A stretch of 8,792 nt of DNA. It comes from Sulfuricurvum sp. GTDB lineage: Bacteria > Campylobacterota > Campylobacteria > Campylobacterales > Sulfurimonadaceae. A model generated the notes under the pieces. That model searched no databases. It saw nothing but the letters and a program-made list of their open reading frames with translations, and had not been told where the DNA came from. Position 1 is the first letter of the stretch. Every line of letters starts with the position of its first letter. Below, in pieces: positions 1 to 6,695 of the stretch. The DNA lies in NCBI GenBank assembly GCA_014764075.1, contig JACXUE010000063.1, positions 1 to 8,792 of the forward strand. Reading direction: 5' to 3'. The position numbers were made by a program, and so were the translations under genes.

Positions 1-17
1 AATGAAATTTACTCTGA

Positions 18-953
18 TTAGGGAATGTAGATTTTATCTATCATCTCTTTATATTCGCTTTGGCAAATACTGTCTGATGTTATCCCCCCACCGCTTTTAT
101 AGACCAACTTGCCGTCGATGTTTTCAATATAACGTATCGCTACGGCGCTGTGGAGGTTTTTCCCATCAAAGTGACCAAAAATACCTGTGAAATAGCCTCG
201 ATCGTATTCTTCTACCTCTTGGATTATATGGAGTGTTTTTTGTTTGGGCGTTCCGCTAATGCTCCCTGCCGGCAACAATGCCAAGATCAATGCTTCAATA
301 TTCTCTTTCCAATTGCTCTCTAGTACACCTGATATATGCGAACTCACTTGATGCAGTTTTTTCTCTCCTGTGTCGATCGTTGTGATATAACGGAACTTTT
401 CAACTTTGATGTTGCTGGCGATAATTCCTAAATCATTTCGTAAGAGATCGACAATCATGGTGTGTTCGGCAAATTCTTTGGGATCGCTTAATATGGTCTC
501 AATCGCGTTTGGAAGCGATGCATCGATTGTCCCTTTCATGGGGTAGGTGTGTATGGTATTGTCCTCTATTGTAATAAATGCTTCAGGGGAGAAACAGACA
601 AATTGCTCTTTCACTCTAAGCTTGTATGGAGCATGAGCCATAGTATATATCTCTTGAAGTGTATAGGGTGAATCAATCGGTGTGGGTTGTGTCAAATTGA
701 TAAGATAGGTATTACCGCTTCGGATGTGTTCTTGAATTTTTTCAAATTTTATTTGGTACTCCTCAAAAGAGAGCGGTGTGATAGATGGCTTGTGTGGGTT
801 ATTCTCTTCATGCGGATGAGCATTGAATGAATATTCGATATCTTCGTTTTGGAGATCCTTTAGCGGATAAGCGTGGAGTGATGTTCCGGTAAAGTTTGTA
901 TAGAAAAAGCACGGTACCCCCGAAGCTACGAGGGAGTTGAGGGAATGATCCAT
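18..953 (-). CDS. pabB: Aminodeoxychorismate synthase component I (PabB)
   Basis: PabB uses chorismate and ammonia from a glutaminase partner (PabA) to make 4-amino-4-deoxychorismate, the first step to p-aminobenzoate and folate in the cytosol. The 311-residue protein has the chorismate-binding fold with its usual landmarks: PMKGT at 138-142, EHTMIVDLLRND at 163-174, GSISGTPK at 230-237, GIFG at 257-260, SGGGIT at 287-292 and SEYKEM near 299-304. The lysine in PMKGT favours PabB over anthranilate synthase TrpE, where this motif usually reads P-I-A-G-T. The start is ATG at 953, one base after the pyrB stop, so translation is probably coupled. An in-frame GTG at 998 would add 15 unremarkable residues and overlap pyrB, so I did not choose it. 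No good Shine-Dalgarno site is visible. Neither pabA nor pabC lies in the window. The gene looks intact, unlike its two upstream neighbours. Confidence 0.9.
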   Translation of the reverse strand: MDHSLNSLVASGVPCFFYTNFTGTSLHAYPLKDLQNEDIEYSFNAHPHEENNPHKPSITPLSFEEYQIKFEKIQEHIRSGNTYLINLTQPTPIDSPYTLQEIYTMAHAPYKLRVKEQFVCFSPEAFITIEDNTIHTYPMKGTIDASLPNAIETILSDPKEFAEHTMIVDLLRNDLGIIASNIKVEKFRYITTIDTGEKKLHQVSSHISGVLESNWKENIEALILALLPAGSISGTPKQKTLHIIQEVEEYDRGYFTGIFGHFDGKNLHSAVAIRYIENIDGKLVYKSGGGITSDSICQSEYKEMIDKIYIP

Positions 954-954
954 T

Positions 955-1743
955 TTAAGCAATAAGGGCTTTGAGGACGGCCATACGGATAGCGACACCG
1001 TTGCGTACTTGTTCCAATACTTTGCACCGCGGATCGCCCAGCATCATATCATCAATATCGATATTGCGGTGTACGGGACCGGGGTGGAGGAGAATCAAAT
1101 CGCGATCTCCAATCAGCTCTTGAGTGATACAAAAATCCGATCCGTAGTCTTTGAGTGAACCGTAGGTTTGGTGGGAATGGCGCTCTGTTTGGGTGCGTAA
1201 AGACATGATGGCATCGATATCGTCAATCACCTCACGAATATTATGGGTTGTGTTCAGCGAGGTTTCCGGAAGAAAATGGGGTGGTGCGACAAGAGTAATT
1301 TCCATTCCGAAACGGTGTAAAAGCTCCATGTTTGAATTGGCGACACGGGAGTTTTTGATATCACCGACAATCGCGATTTTTTTTCCTTTAAGTTCTCCAA
1401 AATGGCGGCGAAGGGTAAAAAGATCGAGAAGCGCTTGGGTCGGGTGGGCGTGAGCCCCGTCTCCGGCATTGATGATCGAGGCATTGGTGTGTTGAGCTAA
1501 GATATTCGGTACACCCGCATGAGCGTGGCGGACGATCATGGCGTGCGGTCCCATAGCATCAAGATTGAGCGCCGTATCGACGAGGCTCTCCCCTTTTTGG
1601 GTAGAACTTTTTTGGACATCCAAATGGACAACTTCGGCACCGAGTCGTTTGGCGGCGATTTCGAAGGAGCTTTTGGTACGGGTGGAGTTTTCGAAAAAGA
1701 GGGTGATGATGATTTTTTCTTTGAGATATTTAACAAGGTATCG
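955..1743 (-). pseudogene. pyrB: Aspartate carbamoyltransferase, 5'-truncated (PyrB)
   Basis: Aspartate carbamoyltransferase joins carbamoyl phosphate and aspartate, the committed step of pyrimidine synthesis. The open frame covers 262 codons from just after an in-frame TAA at 1746-1744. Clear homology starts near 1725 with YLKEKIIITLFFENSTRTK and continues to the C-terminus. Visible are the phosphate-binding STRTK (1686-1672), the active-site lysine of TQKGE (near 1595), HPTQ (1446-1435), LRTQ (near 1195) and HPGP (near 1080). By alignment from memory with E. coli PyrB, about 35-40 N-terminal residues, the first helix of the carbamoyl-phosphate domain, are missing. There is no ATG and no ribosome site in the remaining 5' part. 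The first possible start is TTG at 1623, which lies beyond STRTK and has no Shine-Dalgarno, so it would give a 222-residue protein without a working site. The 5' end abuts bioD in another frame. Identity is certain; real loss versus assembly error is open. Confidence 0.85.
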
Positions 1744-2201
1744 TTAATGCAGCCAAGATTGCAGTGGGTGACCAAGAGGGAGGTGGCGCCCAAATAGCGG
1801 GGGAGATCGATCATCATGGTGTGCTCATCAATCGGAACCATCAATCCTCCTGCCCCTTCAATGATTACAAGATCACAGAGTGATTCGATTTTTGCTAACG
1901 GATGATCAAAGTGCTCGAAAGTGATCTTTTCTCCTTTGTTGGCGACATACGGGGCTGCGGGGAGAGGGAGTTGGAGTGTAACAATATCATTGACATCCAA
2001 AGAAGCGAGTGCAGGGTTGTATTGTAATGCCGTTTCGAAAAGTGCATTTCCATCAGCGGGGATTTCTGTTACACCGGTTTCGATCGGTTTATAGACACCC
2101 ACTTTGTACCCCATTTTACTAAAGGCTTGAATCAATAATTTAGAAGTATAGGTTTTCCCGATATCGGTGTTGGTTGCGGTTACGAAAATTCGTTTAGCCA
2201 A
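1536..2201 (-). pseudogene. bioD: Dethiobiotin synthetase with lost C-terminus (BioD), frame runs into pyrB
   Basis: BioD closes the ureido ring of dethiobiotin from 7,8-diaminopelargonate, CO2 and ATP, the penultimate step of biotin synthesis. Residues 1-158 are good BioD: P-loop TATNTDIGKT at 8-17 (Lys16), KPIETG at 38-43 (Lys38), IEGAGGLMVPI at 114-124, then THCNLGCINDTLL at 145-157. From about residue 159 (near 1728) the Ser/Lys/Pro-rich tail is not BioD at all: it is pyrB read in the wrong frame, ending at TGA 1538-1536. About 60 residues of the family's roughly 215-225, including the part that completes the nucleotide-base site, are absent. The total of 221 residues therefore looks normal by chance and could mislead automatic annotation. 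The start is TTG at 2201: the P-loop requires it, the first in-frame ATG is only codon 30, and AAAAGG lies 8 bases upstream. It is divergent from the PLP-enzyme gene. Confidence 0.85.
1722..1746 (-). other. Deletion (or misassembly) junction between bioD and pyrB
   Basis: Within these bases the minus strand passes from BioD homology (INDTLLN, ending near 1728) to PyrB homology (YLKEKIII, starting near 1728-1725). The two frames differ: the pyrB frame has a TAA at 1746-1744, while the bioD frame stays open through pyrB to 1536. An intact pair would need about 60 more bioD codons, a stop, a pyrB start and about 35-40 more pyrB codons here. The exact breakpoint cannot be fixed without the undeleted relative. 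Confidence 0.75.
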
Positions 2202-2209
2202 GAGGAGAG

Positions 2210-2215
2210 CCTTTT
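2210..2215 (-). promoter_or_regulatory. Ribosome binding site of bioD
   Basis: AAAAGG on the minus strand lies 8 bases before the TTG at 2201. It supports this non-ATG start, which is also needed to include the P-loop. Confidence 0.5.
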
Positions 2216-2219
2216 AGGT

Positions 2220-2225
2220 TATAAT
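2220..2225 (+). promoter_or_regulatory. Candidate -10 box for the rightward operon
   Basis: A perfect TATAAT stands 23 bases before ATG 2249 and would give a start near 2232 and a leader of about 17-20 bases carrying TAGG (2241-2244). The upstream side is T-rich (CTTTTAGG), with no clear -35. It sits inside the divergent spacer, partly overlapping the minus-strand alternative -10. Confidence 0.4.
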
Positions 2226-2236
2226 TGCCCAATTTT

Positions 2237-2242
2237 AATATA
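2237..2242 (-). promoter_or_regulatory. Candidate -10 box for the leftward bioD group
   Basis: TATATT on the minus strand would place transcription start near 2230, leaving a leader of about 30 bases that contains the AAAAGG site. A second minus-strand hexamer, TATAAC at 2223-2218, would start the RNA inside the ribosome site and is less likely. No convincing -35 box is visible, which is common in Campylobacterota. Confidence 0.3.
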
Positions 2243-2251
2243 GGTTTGATG

Positions 2252-3490
2252 ATGAATCGCTTTGAAGAGTTTACAACCCGTTTTGTTCAGCAAATGGGGA
2301 AAAAAGAGGGACCCATTAGTCCTGTAATGGTCAACTCCGCATCCTTCGGATACGGCAATAGTGAGACGGGAGAGGGGATATTCGAGGGGTCGGTAAAAAA
2401 ACCTCTCTATGCCCGTGTAGGAAATCCCACATCGGCGCAACTGGAGCAAGTTTTGGCATCAATGGATGGAGGAATCGGTGCGGTTGCGGCTTCCAGCGGG
2501 ATGGGGGCAATAGCGATGGCAACGCTCAGCCTTTTGCGCTCAGGTGATGAGGTTGTCAGTATCGGCGGGCTTTTTGGAGGGACATACTCCTATTTTTCCG
2601 AGACACTCGCCCGATTTGGGATTTGTACTCACTTTTTCGATGTGGATGAATTTGAAAAGATTGAAGAATCGATCAATACGGCGACCAAAATCCTTTTTTT
2701 AGAGAGCGTCGGCAATCCGAATATGAGGCTTCCGGATATCGCTAAAATAGCACAGATCGCCAATCGCCACGGGGTTGCATTGATGGTCGATAATACCTGT
2801 ACGCCGCTGAGTATCGCCCCTTTGGCGTTGGGGGCCGATATCATTGTCTATTCGACCACCAAAATCATTACGGGGAATGCTTCTTCGCTCGGCGGAGCGG
2901 TTGTTTACCGCGCAATAGCTGAGGGGGATGATAAATTTAAAGGGGATCGGTATCAGGATATTCAGCCGTTTATCCAAAAAATGGGCTCCATAGCACTCAT
3001 AGCGGTGGCTAAAAAACGGGCGATGCGAGATTTTGGAATGTCGGCAAACGGATTTGGGAGCTATTTGACGATGCTGGGTCTTGAGACTTTGCCGCTGCGT
3101 CTTGATCGGATTGTCTCCACAGTAGAGCAGGTTGCGAAAACACTGCATAAGAAAGGGCTTAACGTCAATCACCCGTGCTTAGCTCATCATCCTCATCATG
3201 AGCGGTATTTGAACGATTTCGCAAACGGGTGCGGAACCCTCATGAGCATCGATATGGGATCGAAAGAGGCGGCATTTGAATTTTTGAACCGTTCAAAATT
3301 AATCACGATCACGGCCAATATCGGTGATAGCCGAACGCTTGGGTTGCATATGGCATCTACGATTTACCGCGATTTTGATGATGAGACGAAGAGCTTTTTG
3401 GGAATCACCCCTGGGCTGATCCGTATTTCGATCGGCTTGGAAAGTGCTGAAGCGATTATTGACGATTTTAGTAACGCGGCAAAAATTTAA
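2252..3490 (+). CDS. Cys/Met-metabolism PLP-dependent enzyme, probably O-acetylhomoserine sulfhydrylase type
   Basis: This fold-type I PLP enzyme belongs to the cystathionine gamma-synthase / O-acetylhomoserine sulfhydrylase family, which makes homocysteine or related thioethers for methionine synthesis in the cytosol. In the 412-residue protein I see YARVGNPT at 53-60 (Tyr53 and Arg55, the neighbour-subunit phosphate contacts), SSGMGA at 81-86, Tyr112 for ring stacking, VDNT at 179-182 (Asp180 pairs with the PLP nitrogen) and YSTTKIITG at 200-208 with the Schiff-base Lys204. The usual G-H after the lysine is replaced by GNASSLGG. The C-terminal substrate-binding part (NIGDSRTL, then GLIRISIGLE) is present. 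ATG ATG at 2249/2252 are both possible; TAGG at 2241-2244 fits 2252 better (7 bases). An upstream TTG at 2225 overlaps the -10 box and was rejected. Sulfhydrylase is favoured over lyase or synthase, but the exact substrate cannot be read from sequence. It is the first gene of the rightward group. Confidence 0.85.
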   Translation: MNRFEEFTTRFVQQMGKKEGPISPVMVNSASFGYGNSETGEGIFEGSVKKPLYARVGNPTSAQLEQVLASMDGGIGAVAASSGMGAIAMATLSLLRSGDEVVSIGGLFGGTYSYFSETLARFGICTHFFDVDEFEKIEESINTATKILFLESVGNPNMRLPDIAKIAQIANRHGVALMVDNTCTPLSIAPLALGADIIVYSTTKIITGNASSLGGAVVYRAIAEGDDKFKGDRYQDIQPFIQKMGSIALIAVAKKRAMRDFGMSANGFGSYLTMLGLETLPLRLDRIVSTVEQVAKTLHKKGLNVNHPCLAHHPHHERYLNDFANGCGTLMSIDMGSKEAAFEFLNRSKLITITANIGDSRTLGLHMASTIYRDFDDETKSFLGITPGLIRISIGLESAEAIIDDFSNAAKI

Positions 3491-3500
3491 AAAGATTCGG

Positions 3501-3506
3501 TATAGT
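3501..3506 (+). promoter_or_regulatory. Candidate -10 box before clpS
   Basis: TATAGT lies in the 22-base spacer after the PLP-enzyme gene. Transcription would begin about 7 bases on, at or next to the clpS ATG (3513), which would make this transcript leaderless. No strong Shine-Dalgarno precedes clpS, in keeping with this. Read-through from the upstream gene is equally possible. Confidence 0.25.
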
Positions 3507-3512
3507 TCAATT

Positions 3513-3812
3513 ATGGCGACACAACACGAACACTCAACCTTTTCGGATCTGATGGTAGAACATCCGAAACAGTACAATGTTTTTCTACTCAATGACGATT
3601 ATACGTCGATGGATTTTGTAGTGGAGATATTGATGAAAATCTTTCGCCGAAACGTACAAGATGCCTATGCTATTATGATGGAAGTGCATCAAAAAGGGCG
3701 GGGATTATGCGGTGTCTACCCCTACGAAATCGCAGAGACAAAAGTACATCAAGTGCGAATAGCGGCACGAGAGAATAAATTTCCCCTAAAAGCGCAGATG
3801 GAGGAGGCTTAA
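3513..3812 (+). CDS. clpS: N-degron adaptor of the Clp protease (ClpS)
   Basis: ClpS binds proteins with N-terminal Leu, Phe, Tyr or Trp and hands them to the ClpA N-domain for degradation by ClpAP. The 99-residue length is typical. The pocket is complete by comparison with E. coli ClpS: NDDYTSM at 27-33 (Asn27, Asp28 and Asp29 hold the alpha-amino group; Met33 is the gatekeeper), Met55, Val58 and His59 in MMEVH, and the C-terminal CGVYPYEIAETKV at 66-78 and ARENKFPL at 85-92. The start is ATG 3513. An in-frame start at 3444 would overlap the upstream gene by 47 bases and add 23 non-family residues. The ribosome site is weak. The stop is 2 bases before clpA, whose strong Shine-Dalgarno lies inside the clpS 3' end, so adaptor and unfoldase are made together. 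Confidence 0.93.
   Translation: MATQHEHSTFSDLMVEHPKQYNVFLLNDDYTSMDFVVEILMKIFRRNVQDAYAIMMEVHQKGRGLCGVYPYEIAETKVHQVRIAARENKFPLKAQMEEA
3800..3807 (+). promoter_or_regulatory. Strong ribosome binding site of clpA
   Basis: GGAGGAGG inside the last codons of clpS, 7 bases before ATG 3815, is the best Shine-Dalgarno in the window. It fixes the clpA start at 3815 rather than the in-frame ATG at 3824. Confidence 0.75.
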
Positions 3813-3814
3813 GC

Positions 3815-5995
3815 ATGATCAGCATGGAGCTAAACGCAATCTTTCAAAAAGCGGTTGCTTTCGCACGTCATCAGCGACATGAATACGTTACCATCGAACA
3901 TGTGATGCTTGCCTTGCTAAACTCTTCCGATGGTGAAGCGATTATCAAAGCGTGCGGTGCGGAAGTCGAGATTATCCGTGAGTCGTTGGCTTCATACCTG
4001 ATGCAAACCATGGAACCGCTCCCCGAAGATGCGGAACAAGACCCTTTTGAAACGGTAGCGTTGGCTAGAATGATCGATGGAATGCTGCAACATGTCCGAA
4101 GTGCCCAAAAAGAAGCGGCTGATGTGGGCGACCTGATTGCGGCGGTATACGAAGAGCGTCATACCTATGCGTGTATGCTCCTCGAAGAGTACGGGATCGA
4201 GCGGGTTGATGTCCTTGAAGCGATTTCTCATAGAGACGAAGATTCTTTCAGCGATGAGTCCCGCAGTGATGGGGCGTTGCAAAAATACGCGATCAATCTA
4301 ATTGCTCAGGCGAAAAAAGGGAAGATTGACCCCGTGATCGGACGAATCAATGAGATTGAACGCTCCATTCAAACCCTTTGCCGCCGCAAAAAAAACAATC
4401 CTCTCCTCATCGGTGAACCTGGGGTCGGTAAAACGGCGATTGCGGAGGGGTTGGCGTTGAAAATTGTCTCCGGCGATGTCCCTGAGTTGCTTAAAGATGC
4501 CGAAATTTTTGCTCTCGATTTGGGGGCGATGCTGGCCGGAACCAAATATCGGGGGGATTTTGAGAAGCGGCTCAAAGCGGTGATGGACGAAGCCGTAGAA
4601 CATCCGAATGCGATTTTGTTTATCGATGAGATTCATACCATCGTGGGTGCGGGGGCGGTAGGGGGAGGGAGTATGGATGCCTCCAATCAGCTTAAACCCG
4701 CTCTAGCTTCGGGACGGCTCAAATGCATGGGTGCGACAACCCATGCCGAGTACCGAAACGTTTTTGAAAAAGACCGTGCATTGAGCCGCCGTTTTGCCCG
4801 TATCGACGTAGGAGAGCCGAGTTATGAGGAGAGTTTTTTGATCCTCAAAGGGCTCAAGGAGCGGTACGAAAAACACCACGGGGTGAAATATACCGACAAA
4901 GCGCTCCGCTTCGCCGTCGAACTCTCCAAAAAATACATTACGGATCGATTTTTGCCCGATGTTGCCATCGATCTGATCGATGAAGCGGGGGCGGCATTTC
5001 ATCTCAAATCCCATAAGCGCACCACGATTACCCCGCATGATATTGAGAGTGTTATCGAAAAAATGACCGGTATTCCCACCTCAAAAATGGGGAGCGACGA
5101 GCGCCTAAAACTCTCTTCGCTCGAAGAGGATCTCAAAGCGTTGGTGATCGGACAAGATCATGCGGTAGCGCAGGTGGTCAAATCGATTAAACGCTCCTAT
5201 GCGGGATTGAACCCTGAACATAAGCCGATCGCATCGTTTTTGTTTGCCGGTCCTACCGGTGTGGGGAAAACGGAACTTGCCAAATCGCTCTCCGAGGTGA
5301 TGGGGATCTATTTTGAGCGGTTCGATATGTCCGAGTATATGGAGAAACATGCCCTCAGCCGCCTCATCGGTGCCCCTCCGGGCTATGTGGGGTTTGAGCA
5401 GGGGGGATTGCTGGTTGAGACGGTGCGCAAACACCCCTATATGGTGCTTCTCCTCGATGAGATCGAAAAAGCGCATCCCGATTTGATCAACGTATTGCTT
5501 CAAGTGATGGAGAATGCGACCCTCACCGACAATACGGGGTTCAAAGCCAATTTCTCGAATGTGATTTTGGTGATGACCTCGAATATCGGAGCCTCTGAGC
5601 GAAGCGTTATGGGATTCAATGCCGACAGTTCGATCTCCCGTCATGAAGCGTTGAAAAGTTTTTTCACCCCTGAATTTCGTAACCGCCTTGATGGTGTCAT
5701 CGAGTTTGGAGCGTTGCCGCTGAGTGTTGTCGAGGGGATCGTCGATAAATTTATTCGCGACTTGAACCTTCAGCTCAAAGCGAAAAAAGTGACGGTTGTG
5801 TTGAGCGATAAAGCCAAAGGCTATTTGGCTAAAATCGGATACGATAAATCGATGGGGGCACGCCCCCTAGGTCGTGTGATCTCTGAGAAAATCAAAGACC
5901 CTTTAGTGGATGAGATGCTCTTTGGCAGGTTATCTGGAGGGGGCAAAGTAACGGTCGATTATCGTGATACCCTCATATTTGATTATTCGGTATGA
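3815..5995 (+). CDS. clpA: ATP-dependent Clp protease ATP-binding subunit (ClpA)
   Basis: ClpA is a hexameric AAA+ unfoldase that threads substrates into the ClpP chamber, with ClpS as N-degron adaptor. At 726 residues it is close to the family norm (about 730-760). In order: an N-domain at about 1-140, which docks ClpS; an acidic linker near 141-152; AAA domain 1 with Walker A GEPGVGKT at 200-207, pore loop KYRG at 244-247 and Walker B ILFIDE at 267-272; AAA domain 2 with Walker A GPTGVGKT at 479-486, pore loop GYVG at 523-526, Walker B VLLLDE at 544-549 and sensor-2 GARPLGR at 681-687. There is no ClpB-type coiled-coil middle domain. The ClpP-docking tripeptide appears as MGF at 599-601, where E. 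coli ClpA has IGL. All catalytic residues are present, so it should be active. The start follows GGAGGAGG. The stop overlaps the aat start by 4 bases (ATGA). clpP is not in the window. Confidence 0.96.
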   Translation: MISMELNAIFQKAVAFARHQRHEYVTIEHVMLALLNSSDGEAIIKACGAEVEIIRESLASYLMQTMEPLPEDAEQDPFETVALARMIDGMLQHVRSAQKEAADVGDLIAAVYEERHTYACMLLEEYGIERVDVLEAISHRDEDSFSDESRSDGALQKYAINLIAQAKKGKIDPVIGRINEIERSIQTLCRRKKNNPLLIGEPGVGKTAIAEGLALKIVSGDVPELLKDAEIFALDLGAMLAGTKYRGDFEKRLKAVMDEAVEHPNAILFIDEIHTIVGAGAVGGGSMDASNQLKPALASGRLKCMGATTHAEYRNVFEKDRALSRRFARIDVGEPSYEESFLILKGLKERYEKHHGVKYTDKALRFAVELSKKYITDRFLPDVAIDLIDEAGAAFHLKSHKRTTITPHDIESVIEKMTGIPTSKMGSDERLKLSSLEEDLKALVIGQDHAVAQVVKSIKRSYAGLNPEHKPIASFLFAGPTGVGKTELAKSLSEVMGIYFERFDMSEYMEKHALSRLIGAPPGYVGFEQGGLLVETVRKHPYMVLLLDEIEKAHPDLINVLLQVMENATLTDNTGFKANFSNVILVMTSNIGASERSVMGFNADSSISRHEALKSFFTPEFRNRLDGVIEFGALPLSVVEGIVDKFIRDLNLQLKAKKVTVVLSDKAKGYLAKIGYDKSMGARPLGRVISEKIKDPLVDEMLFGRLSGGGKVTVDYRDTLIFDYSV

Positions 5996-6663
5996 TCCCA
6001 CGCCTCACCTATCAACTCGCTTTTCCCGATCCAAGAACTGCTTCCGAAGAGGGGATTGTCGCCTATGGAGGGGATTTGACCCCTTCTCGCCTTATGCTGG
6101 CGTATCGCAACGGGATATTTCCGTGGTACGGTAAAAATGATCCTATCCTCTGGTGGTCTCCCGATCCGAGGCTCATAATGGAACTCGATGAATTTAAACT
6201 CAGTCGGTCGTTACGTAAAAAAATCCCCCGTTTTGAGGTTCGGTTTGATACCGCTTTCTCAAAGGTGATCCGAGAGTGCTCCAGTGTACCTCGACGGGGA
6301 CAGAGCGGGAGCTGGATTGTCTCTGAGATGATTGAAGCGTATGAAGAGCTTTACGCGCTGGGGTATGCTCACAGCGTTGAAGCGTATCAAAACGGCGAGT
6401 TAGTCGGGGGATTGTACGGCGTGTGTGTTGGCGGTGTTTTTTGCGGCGAGTCGATGTTTGCCAAAGTCTCCGATGCCTCCAAAGTCGCTTTTGCTGTGTT
6501 GATCGAGCGTTTACGCGAATGGGGGTTTGATTTTGTCGATTGTCAGGTTCCTACCCCTCATCTCAAAAGCTTAGGGGCTAAAGAGATTTCTCGTACAGAA
6601 TTTTTATTTCGATTGCGTCAATCGTATCAGCGTGATACAACTTTTAACTCTGTTTCGGCATAA
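5992..6663 (+). CDS. aat: Leucyl/phenylalanyl-tRNA--protein transferase (Aat)
   Basis: Aat moves Leu or Phe from its tRNA onto proteins with N-terminal Lys or Arg, turning them into substrates for ClpS-ClpAP. The 223 residues match the short family form. Seen are GIFPWY at 41-46, WWSPDPR at 54-60, SWIV at 107-110 (Trp108), HSVE at 127-130, GGLYGV at 139-144, FCGESMF at 150-156 (Glu153), SKVA near 163-166, DCQ at 183-185 (Gln185) and HLKSLGA at 190-196. Trp108, Glu153 and Gln185 correspond to E. coli Trp111, Glu156 and Gln188, the last two being implicated in catalysis. The ATG shares ATGA with the clpA stop and has no good Shine-Dalgarno of its own, so it probably relies on translational coupling. 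Its place directly after clpS-clpA groups the tagging enzyme with the machine that reads the tag. Confidence 0.95.
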   Translation: MIPRLTYQLAFPDPRTASEEGIVAYGGDLTPSRLMLAYRNGIFPWYGKNDPILWWSPDPRLIMELDEFKLSRSLRKKIPRFEVRFDTAFSKVIRECSSVPRRGQSGSWIVSEMIEAYEELYALGYAHSVEAYQNGELVGGLYGVCVGGVFCGESMFAKVSDASKVAFAVLIERLREWGFDFVDCQVPTPHLKSLGAKEISRTEFLFRLRQSYQRDTTFNSVSA

Positions 6664-6695
6664 TGGTTGCACTTTTTACAATGGAGTAATTGAGA

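Noticed and set aside
1..17. Start of a downstream pabC-like gene after pabB
   Set aside because: Only 17 bases remain and they hold no start codon on the minus strand, so nothing can be supported.
954..998. GTG start of pabB at 998
   Set aside because: It would overlap pyrB by more than 40 bases and add residues that are only the pyrB C-terminus read in another frame; ATG 953 directly after the stop is better.
1519..1797. Plus-strand open frame of 92 codons across the bioD-pyrB junction
   Set aside because: I considered a new gene inserted at the junction, but it is the complement of recognisable pyrB and bioD coding sequence and has no start signals.
2699..3172. Minus-strand open frame of 157 codons
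   Set aside because: It lies wholly opposite the PLP-enzyme gene, has no ribosome site and no recognisable domain.
5105..5644. Long open frame (179 codons) on the minus strand
   Set aside because: It is antisense to the highly conserved second AAA domain of clpA and its protein resembles nothing I know; it is a shadow.
6664..6695. Promoter for tal (TTGCAC and TACAAT)
   Set aside because: The two boxes are only 4 bases apart, and a start from TACAAT would cut off the GGAG ribosome site.
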